A stretch of 64,000 nt of DNA, taken from the NCBI GenBank assembly GCA_028015205.1, contig CM051518.1, positions 54,732,372 to 54,796,371 of the forward strand, in the 5' to 3' direction. A model generated the notes under the pieces. It saw nothing but the letters and a program-made list of their open reading frames with translations, ran no database searches and was not told the DNA's origin. Origin of the DNA: Mytilisepta virgata. Its lineage: Eukaryota; Mollusca; Bivalvia; Mytilida; Mytilidae. Numbering within the stretch: position 1 is the stretch's first letter; every line of letters starts with the position of its first letter. Made by a program: the position numbers and the translations under genes. Below, piece after piece: positions 1 to 9,800 of the stretch.

Positions 1-560
1 ACGAGAAAATGCATTCTCCGCATCGATGTTATTTATGGCCAAGAATATACGTCAGAAATCTTTTTTTAAAACAGTACTTGTTATTTTTAGACCCTTATTA
101 GATGTTGTTAACTATTTTCTCGATCATATTAGACCTCGGGGGAGGTGGGGGGGGGGGGGGGGGGGGGGTAGTAAACTGACCCTTTATGACGGGGGTGCAT
201 CTCGAAACCCCTACCCTAAATTATCCACGTTATATCGAATTTGTGACCCGAAAATATTCAGGAAAGCTGAAATTGCATACCCGAATTATACAAAAATAAT
301 AACATTAGTTATGATATCCAAAAATAAAAAAAAAATTTAAAAAAAAAGTGGATAGACCTGATAAATCTGCAGAAATTTTAAAAATCCTGACCGGAATTCT
401 CCAGAGTGTCAAAAAATCCTGACCCGAAATCTCAGCCGGCTTTGTATAATCTTTGCCCGAATTTGTCGCACGTCCCGTATCTACATATCTTTGAGCTACC
501 CCCACCCCCTCCTCATCCTCCTCCTCCTCCCCCCTGGGTATTAGACATACAGGGTAAAGT
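1..560. repeat. Degenerate poly-G/poly-C dispersed repeat
   Basis: The stretch has a long G run (about 148-169) and C-rich pentamers near 488-535 (CCCCCTCCTCATCCTCCTCC). Similar text recurs at 4100-4390, where a G run is followed by a GACGGGGGTG motif, and around 52.25 kb and 54.75 kb. Open frames here encode Gly or Pro runs and match no protein I recognise. I see no gene. Confidence 0.5.
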
Positions 561-719
561 TACAATGGTAAAACATGTACATTGTATAAATCTGAAATGT
601 TTCCTATTGAGGCTAATGAGAGATAATTGGGGTCAATAAGACAAAATCAAGAGTATATGATTGTATTTAAGTGTCACGTGGCTTAGCGTATAAATTGTTT
701 CCAACACGTTTGTTTCTAA

Positions 720-1380
720 ATATTCATATCAACTTACCGTGACGCTAAACAAGAATTTAAAAGAGAATTGTACATATTTGCAGATGTAGATAAGCAAAAT
801 CTTAGTAATTTTATAAAGATTTCAAGTAGTAATAGTAACTTGAATATAGAAAGAGGTCAATATATGAAACTATCGGTTGATCAAAGGATATGTCAGTTAT
901 GTAATACGGATGTTGAGGATGAGTTACACTTCCTCACGCATCGTATAAAATTAAGTAAAGATCGTGAAGTTTTGTTTAGTAATATAAATGATGTTGTGCC
1001 TTCTTTTACAAATATGTCAAACATCGAAAAATTTATATTTTTATTATCTAGTCATGATTTAGATTTAGGTAAGATAATAATATTAGGTATTAGTTATATG
1101 TACAAAGTAAATCAGTTATTGAAGCAGAAATCAGCCACATGTAACTATTTTGATATCAAGTTCTTTTTAATGTGATTAAAGAAAGATACCAGGTAGGTAT
1201 GAATAATATGCTATATGTTCTCAACTGTCATCTAATACATTTTTTTATTTTCACTGTTGATTGTTATTTTATTCATGATGTATTTGTTATTTTTTTATTT
1301 GTTTGTTCTTGCAATTGATTGATGATGGTCTTTAAATCAATAATATTATTCTTATTCTTATTCTTATTAATTGACGGATC
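720..1380 (+). mobile_element. 3' remnant of a non-LTR retrotransposon (RT C-terminal zinc-knuckle region)
   Basis: An open frame through 768-1175 (no Met start; it is open slightly upstream) reads ...NIERGQYMKL...QRICQLCNTDVEDELHFLTH... This is the layout of the C-terminal Cys/His segment that follows the reverse transcriptase in many animal LINEs: CxxC, then VEDE.HFLxxC. The last expected Cys reads Arg here, which suggests decay. The frame stops at 1175. About 200 bp later comes TGATGATGGTCTTTAAATCA followed by a short (TTCTTA)n tail at about 1346-1368, a typical LINE 3' end. Everything 5' (endonuclease, RT core) is missing, so this is a 5'-truncated dead copy. The family assignment within LINEs is uncertain. 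Confidence 0.6.
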
Positions 1381-2470
1381 TAACGCGGATTTCTATTAGC
1401 ATTACCTCCCCTGCCACATAGTTACAATATTTTGTATTTTTGTTTTTATTTGTTTTTGTCACAAATCACTTGCGATTTTAAGACGATAAAAGTTTGAATT
1501 TGAATTATTTTACTCATTATAATGGTTACAACGATATACATGTAGCATGACAATTCAATCAAACATAATACTTCATCTGGTTGATGCTGAGACTTACAGG
1601 TAATAAAATAATCAATATAAGTTCAGCAGTAAAAAATTCTGCAATTTTCATAAGCAACACCAACTTATCTGTTATATATATATATATATACATATATATT
1701 AATGAATTTGGCTAACCGGTTTAATTGTTAAGTAGACTGACAAATTGAAACCATATTTTTATTGTGTTTACATTGTTTGCCATGTGAAAAAAGGGTTATC
1801 CGAGAAGAAGCAATTTTATAGTGCAAATATGCCTGAAGTTTTAAGAACAAACCCCCCCATGCCATTGAGAAATTGTGGAATCATAATTTTACTGATAACA
1901 GTTGAATTGCGATAAAAAGTATCGAAAAATGATTTTTTCTCATTTTCTACACAAATACAATTCTGTTTAAATTCTCATAATCTCGGCTTTCATATCTCAT
2001 TACGATTTACGTTTTCTGTCATATTTTGTATTTTTTTTTTACAATCACTTTATTTACTCAATGCTGTTACTTTTTGTAAGTCTCTATAATGTGTTTGTAA
2101 CTACTTTGCGAAAAAGCATGCTATTACTTATATAATTGTTTTTATTTTTTTAAACAGACTTGAAAATTTATTTATAATGTTAAACTTTTATGAATGTAAC
2201 AATGATAAACATATTACACAATATACAAGCGAATAATTATAGAGAATAAACTTTAAACTAATATTTTTGTTCTTTTCAATACTTTTAAATGACTGTCTTC
2301 TATGTTTAAATTGACAACGTACAGGGCTTAGTTTAAATAACCTTTCAGCAGAACACTTATCTTTTGAAAGTTTATTAATAGTATTTTTTAAAATCAAAAC
2401 AGAATGAAAGCCTAGTTGTATTTACTAATCCAAATACAAGTTATACTTGGTATACTTAAAGGCACATAGC
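1381..2470. other. AT-rich intergenic sequence, no gene seen
   Basis: It contains a (TA)n microsatellite near 1673-1692 and homopolymer tracts but no convincing coding frame. The 25-bp string at 1572-1596 recurs at 2529-2553 (separate entry). Confidence 0.5.
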
Positions 2471-2553
2471 AGCAAATATGGTAAGTAATGCAAGTAATTT
2501 GAATTATACATGTATTTATATTTTCTGGTTCATCTGGTTGATGCTGAGACTTA
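1572..2553 (+). repeat. Pair of exact 25-bp direct repeats flanking the orphan ATG exon region
   Basis: The string starting TTCATCTGGTTGATGCTGAG and ending in ACTTA occurs at 1572-1596 and again at 2529-2553. Both copies are followed within about 50-75 bp by CAACACCAA plus a T-rich stretch. The repeated context suggests a small duplication or two copies of a dispersed element. No function is visible. Confidence 0.55.
2478..2480 (+). other. Orphan CaM-type start exon (ATG followed directly by a GTAAGT donor)
   Basis: The sequence AGCAAATATG|GTAAGTAATG has the same arrangement as coding exon 1 of all six CaM-like genes here: a bare ATG codon followed by a consensus donor. No EF-hand exons follow before gene A's own ATG exon at 6835. 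It could be an alternative first exon for gene A, since phase 0 would splice in frame to the exon at 8058. It could also be the relic of a deleted array member, or chance. The string is short, so confidence is limited. Confidence 0.35.
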
Positions 2554-3136
2554 GTCTTGCTCTGGGTTTCAAAGAGTCAACACCAATTTATTTTTATTTT
2601 TTATTTTCACACTAGTGATCAAGACCATATTGGTCGAAAAGTTGAGTATTTTTTACTTTTTACTTTTTAGTTTGTTGTTGTTTTTTACGATTTTATATTT
2701 GGTTTTGTTCGACTTGTGTATTTCATACATTTTAGTCGTCTTACGGTTGGTAGCCGCAATTACCTCCTATCAAAGAACTGCTAATTATTCGAAATTTGAA
2801 TGTTGTTGTTGGAGATACATGTGGGCTCTCTTGCTGTTGACCTTTAGTAAAAACTAAATGACAACCGGAATGTTTGGTTGATAAGTTTATTGGGACACCA
2901 TGCAGTTTCAATGATATTGGTGATATCGTGGCAGCCAGTTTTCGTTTGTGGATAAGGTGGGAGTATATAGATAAAACTACCAAAGCTCGCCATTAAAACT
3001 GAACATTCGTGTCAGTTATCCACCCTACGAGTTGTATTCTGTGTTGACAGAGAAATGATTATCAGCACCATAAAATACTAAGAACTTTATTTGGGTTTTA
3101 CATCACTTTCATTGCAAGTAAATATACCTTAAGGAT
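2554..3136. other. Intergenic, no feature seen
   Basis: The stretch is AT-rich. Short opposed frames overlap on both strands near 2741-2860 but show no recognisable domain. Confidence 0.4.
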
Positions 3137-3445
3137 GTTATTATACACATACTGCCGTACGTTGAGGGTTGTATGCCAGATTACCACACGAAGGCAAAAT
3201 ATCACACGAGTTTTAGTCGAGGGTGATATTTTGTTTTGAGTCTTGTAATCTGCATGCTACCCTCAACTGAGTGTGTTATTATATAAATAATGCATTTCTA
3301 AGAGAGTGACGGAGTATATTGTAACCCCGAGAAAATATTGTCAACCGAAGCGAAGCCGATGTATTGTAACCCCAAGAAAACATTGTCAACCGAGGCGAAG
3401 ACGAGGTTAACAATCTTTTGAGATGGGTTACAATATACTCCGTAC
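3137..3445. repeat. Two adjacent foldback (hairpin) repeats
   Basis: First hairpin, about 3137-3285: the left arm ...TTATTATACACAT...GTTGAGGGTTG pairs with the right arm ...CCCTCAACTGAGTGTGTTATTATA, and TATCACACGAG/CTCG...GTGATATTTT pairs lie inside. Second hairpin, about 3308-3445: GACGGAGTATATTGTAACCC pairs with GGGTTACAATATACTCCGTA, and the middle contains two TTGTAACCCC/ATTGTCAACCGA units. These look like MITE-type elements of mollusc genomes. No transposase is present. Confidence 0.55.
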
Positions 3446-3615
3446 CCCGCTTAGAAATTTGTTATTTATTTTATTATGCTGAATGTGTTGAATTTTACAA
3501 GCGGGTGACAGTTTCTTTTCCAGCGGGTGGTCGAGTAAAATACCACATTTTTATTAACCAATGGAAATGCATTAAAAGTAGAGAAATATACATAAAGTAT
3601 AATAAATTACACTGA

Positions 3616-4100
3616 ATGCCAATTATTGTAAACCATCCTTTAGGCAAATTAAGCGGTTTAAACTCATTTCCAGTAAGGAAGGTGGTATCCCGGAAAGAGG
3701 GTGGTATTCTCCCATTTGGTATTCCTGTCGGTAAGGATAGAATACAACCCGTCTTTCAAGATGGTTTGAACCTAGTGAATTGAAATACCACATCTCTGTC
3801 AACCAAGGAGAAATCAAGATTTTTGCATAAAATATGATTAATATACCCTGATAGTATACCAAGTGCAAAGAATAGTGTTCAAAAAAGAAGTTCATCAGAT
3901 AATTATGAAAAAATATTATCAACGCAAACAAAGGATAGAACGGTAGTCTTTCAGAATTTCGTCTCCCAAAATGATAAGGTATCTGCTTACAACTGGTTAA
4001 ATCATGATTGACTGGTTGTTTTTTAACGTTCAATACCATAATATTGTACGTAAGAGCCCACCAATCTTTGATGTTACATTGTACCCCTTTGTGTATAGTG
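3616..4100. other. Intergenic, no feature seen
   Basis: A long minus-strand frame covers 3623-4309, but it runs through a poly-C tract and a dispersed repeat and has no recognisable domain, so I do not call it a gene. Confidence 0.4.
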
Positions 4101-4390
4101 CTAAGTTTCAGCAAATGAACCCCCGGGGAGGGGGGGGGGGGTTGGTAACTTTCTGGAGTTTTGACGGGGGTGTGCGGCAATGGCTTTAGAAAAGGTACCC
4201 GAGCAAATACTAGAATACCTGTCAATAGTATACCGGGAAAAATAATTTTAATGAAAATACCTACCAGAAAAACAGACTTATTGAAAAAGCACACCCGAAC
4301 TAATACCACCCGAATAAATATTAGTTTTTCAAAACATACCCCGAATTAATAACAAAAATCATGAAAAACTCACCCAAATTGTCCGTACCC
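4100..4390. repeat. Poly-G-containing dispersed repeat copy
   Basis: A run CCCCCGGGGAGG followed by about 12 G is followed by text resembling 160-260 of this window (a GACGGGGGTG motif, then A-rich pieces with repeated ACCCGA/ATACC motifs). Confidence 0.45.
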
Positions 4391-4540
4391 ACGGAGAGTT
4401 AAGGCGGCCCTTAGCACTTATGTGCTATACATAACTAAGTTATAACTTTGTTTTGAATGACACATCTACAGGCAAGATTCATGACTAAATTCCATAAAAT
4501 ATAACAGGCAAAAGCAATATAACAAATACGGCAGATAACC

Positions 4541-4763
4541 TCACGCCATGTGTCAACGCTGGGGTTGTGAGTTCGAATCTCACCTGTGGCGGGGTGTGTT
4601 CGACTCCTATCTTAATTGACAAGGATTGCCTATTTTCCTACCGAAGGTCGGTGGTTCTCTCCGGGTACTCCGGCTTCCTCCACCAATAAAAACTGGCTGC
4701 CGCAAAATGGCCAAATGTGCTGAAAACGGCGTTAAACCCCAACTAAACAAACAAACAAACAAA
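4541..4763 (+). mobile_element. tRNA-derived SINE, family B (copy 1)
   Basis: It has an RNA pol III B-box-like block GAGTTCGAATCTCACC, a conserved body (GGCGGGGTGTGTTCGACTCC, CAAGGATTGCC, GGTCGGTGG, CCTCCACCAAT), an end GGCGTTAAACCCCAACTAAA and a (CAAA)n tail. Reverse copies lie at 17036-17277 and 30729-30934, with a fragment at 41223-41270. The full head, seen in other copies, resembles tRNA-Ser/Leu (GGCCGAGTGGTC). No clear TSD was found. Confidence 0.75.
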
Positions 4764-4940
4764 TGTTATATAACTTTTCAATGGAGTACATATATGAATA
4801 CGACAAATAATACTGATACGCTATATCAGATACTTTAAAATGTGCAACAAAACGATATGCATTGAAACTCGTGAACAAAACATGGACAAATCATGTTGTC
4901 AATAGTGTTTGTAATACTTCATACCTGCATGTAATTAAAT

Positions 4941-5712
4941 CCCCCTTTACACTGAACGAAGACTGCACTACGACCATAAAAAATGTTTTGATCGTGGAAC
5001 ATCTTAGTGGGGTCGTACTGAGGTCTTCATGTAGCGTAGTGTGGTGGTCGGCATTGCGCGTGATAGGTCGTAGTAGAATCTCCAGGTGCCACGACTGTTT
5101 TGAACATGCTCAAAATTTACGTAGCGAGGTCGTCGACACTTTTGATCGTACAGACATCGTAGTGAGATCGTAGTGAGACATCGTATATACATTTAAGCAA
5201 GAAATTGTCCTTTTATATAGTTTATTTGCTGGTCGTACAGGAAGCGCAGAGACATCGTAGTGACATCGTAGTGAGAACTAATATACATTCAAGCAAGAAT
5301 TTGTCCTTTTATATAGTTTATTTGCCGATCGTGGCTAGATCGTGAGAACAACGTAGCAAGGTCGTAATACTCGTGGTAGCAGCGTAGTAACAACGTATTA
5401 CGATCGTCAAGCGCGTATCGATGTCGTGTCACAATCGTGAGAGGTCGTACAACATCGGCCTAGGGGCGTCGTGTGATCGTGTTATTGTCGTAGCTTGAAC
5501 GTAGCACAAACGCAGGCATCGTAGCGCGAAAACGTAGGAGAGCGTAGTAGCAACGTGAAAGATTATCGAAAAAACGTATTTTGAAGCGTAGGGGTGTGGT
5601 GAATACCTTTACACTGAGATGGTTTTCCAATTTTTCCACGACCCTGCTGCGATCTTGGCGATCGTAGAGGTCGTGGAAAGTGTAGCACAGTCTTCGACCA
5701 GTGTAAAGGGGG
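4941..5712. mobile_element. Foldback/MITE-type element with CCCCCTTTACACTG inverted ends
   Basis: The left end CCCCCTTTACACTG (4941-4954) is mirrored by CAGTGTAAAGGGGG (5699-5712). Similarity extends inward through CGAAGACTG..CTAC on both arms, about 30 bp. The flanks are ...TTAAAT| and |CTTAAT, suggesting a TTAA-like target, but the exact TSD is unclear. The interior is unusually rich in CGTAG/CTACG words and holds a ~90-bp direct duplication (about 5170-5240 and 5270-5345, sharing GTCCTTTTATATAGTTTATT). No transposase frame, so non-autonomous. Confidence 0.65.
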
Positions 5713-5732
5713 CTTAATATCATTATATGTAT

Positions 5733-6160
5733 TTATTAACCAGTAGGGTAAAATACGTTAAAAATGCCTTATCTTTATGAGCAAAATGAATGCATTACAG
5801 CAGGGCCATTACAGGATTTTGTTCATAATAACCGGTTATTACGGCTTTTTCAAAATGGCTGCTTTTTTTCAATACTCCACTTGGAAATTTCAGGAAGAGC
5901 AAACTATAAAATTTTTAAACATATTTTTGAAAACAACTGTCCGAAATTAATCTTTAAAACTGTTCTCACAAGTTTTGCTTACTTACCATTATATTTGTGC
6001 TATTCGGATTAATGCAAATGCTATATACAAACTGGTTAATAAAAGTATTAAGAAATGGGTGTTTTCATAATGGCCCCGTGTTATATGTCCTTGGTCTGTA
6101 ATAATGACCTTCGGATGCTGTAATCCAGCAATCCTAAGGCCATTATTACAGACCTTGGAC
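5733..6160 (+). repeat. Long direct repeat, copy 1 (upstream of gene A exon 1)
   Basis: About 430 bp starting ATTAACCAGTAGGGTAAAAT is repeated with few differences at 6913-7390, on the other side of gene A's ATG exon. Copy 2 carries an internal ~35-bp duplication (CATAATAACAGGGCCATTAC) and an extra GGCCTCGGCGTTGCCTCGGG block. The frames at 5764-6012 and 7208-7402 lie inside this repeat and are not genes. Confidence 0.8.
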
Positions 6161-6207
6161 ATATAACAGGGCCATTATGAAAATACCCATTTATTAATAC
6201 TATAATC
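6037..6207. repeat. Near-perfect inverted repeat (~80-bp arms)
   Basis: The left arm, about 6037-6120 (TTAATAAAAGTATTAAG...CATAATGGCC...GGTCTGTAATAATG...GGATGCTG), pairs with the right arm, about 6126-6207 (CAGCAATCCTAAGGCCATTA...ACATATAACAGGGCCATTAT...ATTAATACTATAATC). It forms the 3' part of direct-repeat copy 1. In copy 2 the right arm is cut off after ATTACAGACCTTG. Confidence 0.75.
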
Positions 6208-6834
6208 AAACAAAGTACACGATAATATCATCAATGAACCATTTCTATATATGTATTCATTCAATTTGTTTAATTATCGAATTCAATCTCTTAATCCTCA
6301 GTTCTGCAAAAAAAAAAAAAAAAAAAAAAAAATCAATTATATTGTATATTTTATCAATTTTAACAAAGTATCGTAATCTTTAAAATTTCATTTATTGAAA
6401 GATCATTTAAATCTATAGGCATCAGTGAGTTTATAGATCAAATAATTATAGTTCTATTATATTGGTAACTTATTGGTGTATATATATCTATATTACAAGG
6501 TCATGTCATTTCAATAACAATGAATGAATGCCTGACATGATTAAAATGTCAATTCTCTACAAACTGTTTTTTTTTAAAGTTTACATGACAATAAAAGGTC
6601 GAATTGAACCGAATTGAATCTAAGCTCAAATATAAAATATCCGTTAGAAAATTGATAATAATATTGTACAGGATTATGGACGGTTGAATTAACAAATTAC
6701 GTTTATTTTATGAAATTTTCAATACTGGTAATATATTGGCTCTAAACTGAGTGAAAATACAACAGAAATATTGTATGATTTAACTTTCCTTTTTAATTAA
6801 CTACTGACTTTCTATGCATACATAGACATCAACC

Positions 6835-9800
6835 ATGGTGAGTAAATTCTAAAATTGATATTATTTTTCTTTTGATCAATTCATTTTACATGTATTCGTT
6901 CATTATAAAACATTATTAACCAGTAGGATAAAATACGTTAAAAATGCCTTATCTTTATGAGCAAAATGAATGCATTACAGCACGGCCATTACAGCTTTTG
7001 TCCATAATAACAGGGCCATTACAGCATTTTGTTCATAATAACCGGTTATTACGGATTTTTCAAAATGGCTGCTTTTTTTCAATACTCCACTTGAAAATTT
7101 CAGGAAAAGCAAACTAGAACATTTTAAAACATATTTTTGAAAAAAAACTGTCCAAAATTAATCTTTAAAACTGTTCTCACAAGTTTTGCTTACTTACCAT
7201 TGTATGTGTGCTATTCGGATTAATGCAAATGCTATATACAAACTGGTTAATAAAAGTATTAAGAAATGGGTGTTTTCATAATGGCCCTGTTATATGTCCT
7301 CGGTCTGTAATAATGGCCTTCGGATGCTGCAATGGCCTCGGCGTTGCCTCGGGCCATTACAGCAATCCTCAGGCCATTATTACAGACCTTGTTGTTTTGT
7401 AAAATGAGATAATAGGAAATGACAAGCAGGTTCTGATCAACATGATCAACGCATAAAATCATACACGTCAAAACATAAAATTACTATAATCAGCTTTTAT
7501 GTGAGTCATTTGCATTAGAAAAAGTTGTTTCTCTTCCGAGGTATTTGGAGTAGGACAGCAATGTTTTAAGTTTTATAAATCGCGTCAAAACGTGCAGGTA
7601 TATCACATGTATGTATCGTTTCTTGTTTGTCGGATTTATGGAATCCTACTCCCTGAACTTGAACTGCATGGGATAGTGAATTTAAATAAAGTGGTTTATG
7701 TAAAAAAAAATCATGGTATCAAACAATGTATATTTGACCTTATATCGATTTTTCGTCCTTGATTTTCCCAATGACGGAGAACGAACAAATTATGACAAAA
7801 GGACTGACAGACTCTGATGGTCATTTGATCCAAATAAGTCTACAACTTGAAACATTTTAAACTTTGAATTTAAAAGAAGATGCGAATTGGTGTACCGTTT
7901 AAAAAACCGATGATGATTTAACTCTTGACACTATTTCCCCAAAGGCACACGAGAAGAATTTCAGCAAACAATGGACAAACAACGGGCTCTTTATTGATGT
8001 TTTTATTTATCTTAAAGTCTTAACTTCTATGTTTCATCGCTTACCATATTATTGCAGGCAAATGTTATGAAGAAATTGACAAAGACGGAGATCCAAGGTT
8101 TGTTCATTAAATAATTTACACTATTTAGACAACCTTCCTGAAAACCGAAGCAAATTCCACAAGACCAAAAGGCCAAAGACAAGACGAATTCGTAAGATCA
8201 CTAATACAGCAAGAAAATAACAAAGTACTACACAGACACAACCAAAGGAGCAAAACACATATAGCAAACCGCAGAGAATCAGAAAAAAACCGCAGAGAAT
8301 CAGAGAAAACCACAGAGAATTAGAGCAACCGAAGGGAATCAGAGCAAACCAAAGAGAATTATAGCAAACTGAAGAGAATTAGAGCAAACCGAAGAGAATC
8401 AGAGCAAAACAGCGCAAAAACTATACATTCCACAAATAAATGTGTGATAAATACAACATGTTATAATAAACTATATTTAAAACTTTGTTTGTGATTGAGA
8501 TTAATGTAATTGGAGGTTAAACAACACGAAAAGGAGCTGTTTTGTTTTTATTTTTTTGGGGGGGAGGGGGGGTGGGTGGTGATGAGTGGGCATATTTCAG
8601 CATGTACTTGTGTACCATCATTGAAGTAGGTCAGTCGTTAGTTGCGAGAAATATTTAGGTATTTCGGTTTAAAAGCAGTGGACTATACATACGTACATGT
8701 ATAGTGCATAGAGTTTTACGTTAAATTAACTACTATTTTCTTTTCAATTTTAGAAATGAAAGAAGCTTTTAAAAATTTTGACCAAAATGGAGATGGAAAG
8801 ATTTCATGTAAAGAACTGAGATCATTTTTGAAGTCTCAAGGTCATAATGCATCAGATGCTGAAGTCAGAGACATCCTTGCAAAAGCTGACAAAGATAGTA
8901 TGTAGTAGTCATTATCAAGTTTAAGGTTTATATTTTGTATTTTGTATTTTGTATATCCAGATACTTTAGAAATTAAATCTTGATGGGCAAAGTCATTGTG
9001 TTGCTGAAATTCAACTGGTTCAAACTATTGGACATGAAACTTGCACCTGTGGCTTGGACAAGCACGTATATATTTTGTAGAATGTACTCGTAAACGTATT
9101 TATTAGAATACAACCAACTCTTTAATCCTTGGTATGTGGTTAAAAAGTTTTGTGTTTTATACAACAGAGGTTCAGTATAGATAAAAGGAAGGTTTGGGAA
9201 TAAACATGGTTTAACCCACCATTGTTCTGTGTCTCTGCCAAGTCATACTATCTTGATGTTATTGTTTCTATGTCCGTGTTTTTTGCATTTTTTGTTTGTT
9301 TTTTTTTTTTTTGAGGGATTGTTCACCTTTCTCGATTTTGTTTTATTTAACGTAACAATTAAAATCAGTCCTACATGTAATTAGTATTTAATTCTACTAG
9401 TACTTTTGAAAGATGAACCATAGACCTATATACTGTGGGATTATCTCGTTTTTAGAGATCCACATACACATAAAAGAAAAAAACTGGAGGAGATATCGTT
9501 CTTAAAGTGCTGGCAGGTTTGTCAACCACATGTATGTGTTTAATAACCAACAAAATCAACAAGCTGTTTAGACATCAAGTCATGCGTTTCTTTTAGTTAA
9601 CTGTAGAAAGTTTTCTAGTAACACCTATATTATGCTACCAGAGGGCAAAAAAAAAAAAACAAAACAAAAACAAAAACAAAACAAACGAAAAATACGCTTG
9701 AGTCAATTGAGAGGAGAAATCCGATTAAATAATGTTTAATCAAAATTTTCAGTGTATTTTCATTTCAAACGGGTTTTAAAATTTGAAAACAAACGTCAAA

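Noticed and set aside
26..639. Gly-rich and Pro-rich frames at the left edge
   Set aside because: They run through poly-G/poly-C tracts of a dispersed repeat; no domain and no splice context.
768..1175. Independent small gene at the left edge
   Set aside because: Its CxxC...VEDE.HF layout and the LINE-like 3' tail fit a truncated retrotransposon C-terminus, and it has no Met start.
3623..4309. 228-codon minus-strand frame
   Set aside because: Crosses a poly-C tract and a dispersed repeat; no recognisable domain.
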